This document shows, piece by piece, positions 61,645 to 64,000 of a stretch of DNA of 64,000 nt. The stretch is from assembly GCA_910578215.1 (NCBI GenBank), contig CAJTPH010000002.1, forward strand, positions 40,787 through 104,786, in the 5' to 3' direction. Positions within the stretch are counted from its first letter, which is position 1, and every line of letters begins with the position of its first letter. Origin of the DNA: an uncultured Acetatifactor sp. (GTDB lineage: Bacteria; Bacillota; Clostridia; Lachnospirales; Lachnospiraceae). Under the pieces are notes generated by a model, which ran no database searches, was not told the origin of the DNA, and saw nothing but the letters and a program-made list of their open reading frames with translations. Both the position numbers and the translations under genes were made by a program.

Positions 61645-62784
61645 CTATGTAACCGCAGGGACATCCTCCATCCCGGCGTCCTTGGAAGCGCCGCCAAAGC
61701 ATCCCATATTCCTTACGGTCTCCATGTCCATCACATAACGGTTATCCAGCGTCTTCATTATATCCACAATATAAAGGTCCGAGTTGGCCCTCAGGGACAA
61801 GTCCAAAATACTGTTGTCCTTGAAGATAAGCAGGGTGGGACGCAGTATATCGGCAGGGTTTTCCGCCAACACCAGCCCCGTCTCGCCGGTATTCAGCTCA
61901 ACGCTGACGCCCTCAAACAATATTTTGATGCAGTTGACCAGCGCGTTCACCACCTTCTGGTCATACAGAGCCGGATAGTCAAGAAATTCCTGGAGCGCCT
62001 TGACCTCCGATTTGGTATTTCCCTGCAGATCCATGGCCGTCAGCTCATCGTAGCGATTCGCCACCAGAAGAATCCTCGCCGGAAGCGACAGCTTCATGTT
62101 CTCGTCCGGCTTTCCGCTGCCGGAAAAATCATGCTGCGCCCGGACTACCTGCATACAAATCCTTCTTACCTGCGCTCCCTCTACGTTCTCCACCAGCTCA
62201 AACCCCTGTTGCTGCATCTGATAAATCATATCCGTATTATCCTGGATGGTATTGCGGCCAAACAGGAATTCCGGCGGCACCTGCATTTTGCCGATATCGT
62301 GAAGCAGCGCCGCAGTGATCGTCTGCTGCCTCTCCTCAGCATTAATATTCATGAAATGAGCCAGCATGGCGCACAGTATAGCCGTGTTCAGCGCATGCCT
62401 GCACACAAAGTCATCCTTGCTCCGCAGATTCTGGTAAAAATGAACCTTCTCCTCCAGATGCCCATAGTTTTTGATAATTGTACTTACAAGCGTCTGCAGC
62501 CTGTACGCCTTCTTAGTCTCGATAATCTTTTCCAGTTCATCCTGAATGGAAGAAACCATCATGACCTGAAACCGCTCCGACTCTATCTCCTCCTCGGACA
62601 TAGGCGGAAGCGGCTCCGCAGGCTCCAGAACATAAACGCCCAACAGCCCGAAATTTTTCACGCTTTCTATGGCCTGTCTGGTCAGCCGGGAATCCCTTTC
62701 AAACAGCAGGACTCCTTTTTTATTGTAAATAGGGCGCGCCAGGCGCATCCCTGTTTTCAGGTTCTCCGCTTCCACGAAATTCAT
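61645..62784 (-). CDS. HD-domain (degenerate HD-GYP) signalling protein
   Basis: 379 residues. The HD core has CRHALNTAILCAML (His130) and AALLHDIGKMQVPPEFL (His162-Asp163, Gly165-Lys166). Canonical c-di-GMP phosphodiesterases then show HHE...GYP, but here the stretch reads RAQHDFSGSGKPDE, with Gln-His-Asp and GKP in place of GYP. The last 110 residues, with ELNTGETGLVLAENPADILR and LDLSLRANSDLYIVDI, resemble the C-terminal extension common in clostridial HD-GYP proteins. Activity is therefore uncertain. Given the PilZ protein in the flagellar operon, a c-di-GMP link is plausible but unproven. GGGGGAG precedes the ATG. Confidence 0.8.
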   Translation of the reverse strand: MNFVEAENLKTGMRLARPIYNKKGVLLFERDSRLTRQAIESVKNFGLLGVYVLEPAEPLPPMSEEEIESERFQVMMVSSIQDELEKIIETKKAYRLQTLVSTIIKNYGHLEEKVHFYQNLRSKDDFVCRHALNTAILCAMLAHFMNINAEERQQTITAALLHDIGKMQVPPEFLFGRNTIQDNTDMIYQMQQQGFELVENVEGAQVRRICMQVVRAQHDFSGSGKPDENMKLSLPARILLVANRYDELTAMDLQGNTKSEVKALQEFLDYPALYDQKVVNALVNCIKILFEGVSVELNTGETGLVLAENPADILRPTLLIFKDNSILDLSLRANSDLYIVDIMKTLDNRYVMDMETVRNMGCFGGASKDAGMEDVPAVT

Positions 62785-62833
62785 ATACTCCCCCCCAATA
62801 CCCCTCTATTACCATGATAAAACCCTTACCCCT

Positions 62834-62862
62834 ATTATAAACATATATCCCCAAAAATTCAA
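62834..62862 (-). promoter_or_regulatory. Sigma-A promoter of the HD-GYP-type gene
   Basis: On the minus strand TTGAAT (62862-62857), a 17-bp spacer and TATAAT (62839-62834), about 50 bp before the start codon at 62784. Confidence 0.8.
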
Positions 62863-62957
62863 ACAATTTTTTTATATTCATAATCGCTCGTAAAATGTAA
62901 ACTTAATGTAAGCTAAAGCTCTAAGCAGGCGCCAGCATGGGCACAAAGGCGTATCCG

Positions 62958-64000
62958 TCAGATATTTCTGTCGTCCTTCTTCTTTAACAGCTGAGAGGTA
63001 TCCAGCGTCTGCTCCGCCTTTTTCCCGCTTCTCTCCGAAACCGCCTTCTGTTTCTTTTTCCCCTTCGCCGCGCCTGGTTCTGCCGGCTTAATAGCCTCAG
63101 CCTCCTGCTCCCTGATATCCTTCCTCCCTGCCTCAGTCTGCCCCGGCTCCTGTTTCTCAGTCCCAGGCTGTCCTGTTTTCTGTGTTCTGCCTTTCCTTTC
63201 CTGGAGTCCCCTAAACGGCGCAAGCCCCGCTTCCGCCCACCTGGGCGCATACTGAAAACGCCGCATTGCCACATCCGCCAAAAAGAGCAAAACGGCAAGC
63301 CCAAGGAACAGATTCGCCAGAGAGCGCCTTTCCCCGGCAGCCGAGGCTACAGGCTTCCAGATTTTTTCTTCCGGAGTGACAAGACGCCCGTATTTCCGGG
63401 TGAAATCCAGAAGGGCATCCGTACTCACGTCGAATTTGTACTCCTCCGAAAACTGCACTGCCGCGGCGGTGGTCATGTAGCTGCTGATCTCCCCGCCGTC
63501 CTCGCGCCGGATATTGAAATGGTACAGCCCCGCACGGTCCGCCGGCAGCTCCGCCTCATAGCTTCCCGGCGCCACGGCATGAAGCCTGACCTCGCCGGCC
63601 TCTCCGTCGGGACCGATGACCGTGGCATAAACCTCCGTGCCGCCGTCATAATTTCCCGTTTGATAACTGATTTTCACAGTCTCACCCGCAGTGGCCACAT
63701 TGACTCTATCCTCTCCCATACCGGCGTTGCCTGCGGCATAATCCACGATCCTTTTCCACAGCCTGACGTAATCCTCCTGCCCGGAAAAGCTGCCGGTCCA
63801 TTCCCCCGTCACATCGCTGTTCCAGGCGGCAGTCCGCCCCAGACCGTACTGCCAGACTGTGAGAATGGGGTCTTCCTTCTCCGCCGAGACGATGACCGAG
63901 CGTGACGCGGTCTTTGGAGTGGATGACACATAGCCGTACACATTGGGCCACCCCTCCTGAAAGAGCCCTGCCGTCAGCTCATGGGAGGAGCTTACGGCAA
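62958..64000 (-). CDS. Large membrane protein with GATase-like/VWA-type C-terminal architecture, 5' end beyond right edge
   Basis: The frame stays open to the right edge, so at least 347 residues of C-terminal sequence are seen. SAEKEDPILTVWQYGLGRTA with AWNSDVTGEWTGSFSGQEDY is typical of large membrane proteins carrying a VWA or glutamine-amidotransferase-like fold in bacteria. An Ig-like beta domain follows (YQTGNYDGGTEVYATVIGPD), then one membrane span (SLANLFLGLAVLLFLADVAM) and a long basic/acidic cytoplasmic tail with KKKQKAVSERSGKKAEQ. Likely part of a gene cluster off the window. Its exact function is unknown. Confidence 0.7.
   Translation of the reverse strand, partial: AVSSSHELTAGLFQEGWPNVYGYVSSTPKTASRSVIVSAEKEDPILTVWQYGLGRTAAWNSDVTGEWTGSFSGQEDYVRLWKRIVDYAAGNAGMGEDRVNVATAGETVKISYQTGNYDGGTEVYATVIGPDGEAGEVRLHAVAPGSYEAELPADRAGLYHFNIRREDGGEISSYMTTAAAVQFSEEYKFDVSTDALLDFTRKYGRLVTPEEKIWKPVASAAGERRSLANLFLGLAVLLFLADVAMRRFQYAPRWAEAGLAPFRGLQERKGRTQKTGQPGTEKQEPGQTEAGRKDIREQEAEAIKPAEPGAAKGKKKQKAVSERSGKKAEQTLDTSQLLKKKDDRNI

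Overview
The window reads as a chromosomal segment of a motile, low-to-mid GC member of the Clostridia, most likely Lachnospiraceae. The evidence is a Gram-positive PolC-type replicative polymerase, CodY, a FliY/CheC/CheD-type chemotaxis system, AGGAGG-type ribosome binding sites, and a gene order topA-codY-flagellar/chemotaxis operon-sigD-rpsB-tsf that parallels Bacillus subtilis. Family names come from recognised motifs and gene order; no database search was run.

Layout, left to right. (1) 1-2056: an ABC exporter pair (FtsX-type permease cut by the left edge, plus its ATPase) on the minus strand. A divergent promoter region separates it from a two-module 1044-residue GT-C/protein mannosyltransferase-like enzyme at 2288-5422. 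(2) 5465-8250: an imperfect 99-bp inverted repeat, an SMI1/KNR4-type protein, and an AT-rich accessory islet holding an AbiH N-terminal remnant, two small ORFs that may be one frameshifted gene, a Fic protein and its VbhA-like partner. (3) 8322-10348: tsf and rpsB, with a strong promoter embedded in a hairpin. (4) 10408-47234: one very long minus-strand flagellar/chemotaxis operon. In transcription order it runs flgB, flgC, fliE, fliF, fliG, fliH, fliI, fliJ, a MotE-like gene, fliK, flgD, a TIGR02530-type gene, flgE, flbD, motA, motB, fliL, fliM, fliY, cheY, fliO, fliP, fliQ, fliR, flhB, flhA, flhF, flhG, a PilZ gene, cheB, cheA, cheW, cheC, cheD, a small membrane protein, sigD/fliA, fapA, a 103-residue unknown, a repeat-rich membrane protein in the swrB position, and an MltG-like protein. 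Many of these genes overlap or abut, which suggests translational coupling. (5) 47377-50622: the flagellar promoter and leader, codY with its own promoter and terminator, and topA.

(6) 50947-52620: tRNA-Glu(CTC) with promoter and terminator, followed by an AT-rich scar of mobile DNA: 10-bp tandem repeats, a C-terminal tyrosine recombinase fragment, a PIN-domain toxin/antitoxin pair with its own promoter, and a C-terminal fragment resembling a transposon AAA+ ATPase abutting polC. (7) 52617-61156: polC, ispG, dprA and comM (transcribed comM to polC). (8) 61157-64000: a 490-bp spacer with a small ORF and a long inverted repeat, a degenerate HD-GYP-type protein with a clear promoter, and the C-terminal part of a large membrane protein cut by the right edge.

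How the genes work together: the main operon encodes rod, hook, export apparatus, stator, switch, chemotaxis signalling, the flagellar sigma factor and c-di-GMP-linked control (PilZ). No cheR, no chemoreceptor and no flagellin gene is present, so those lie elsewhere. The least explained parts are the small genes between sigD and rpsB, the accessory islet beside the Fic pair, and the spacer between comM and the HD-GYP gene.
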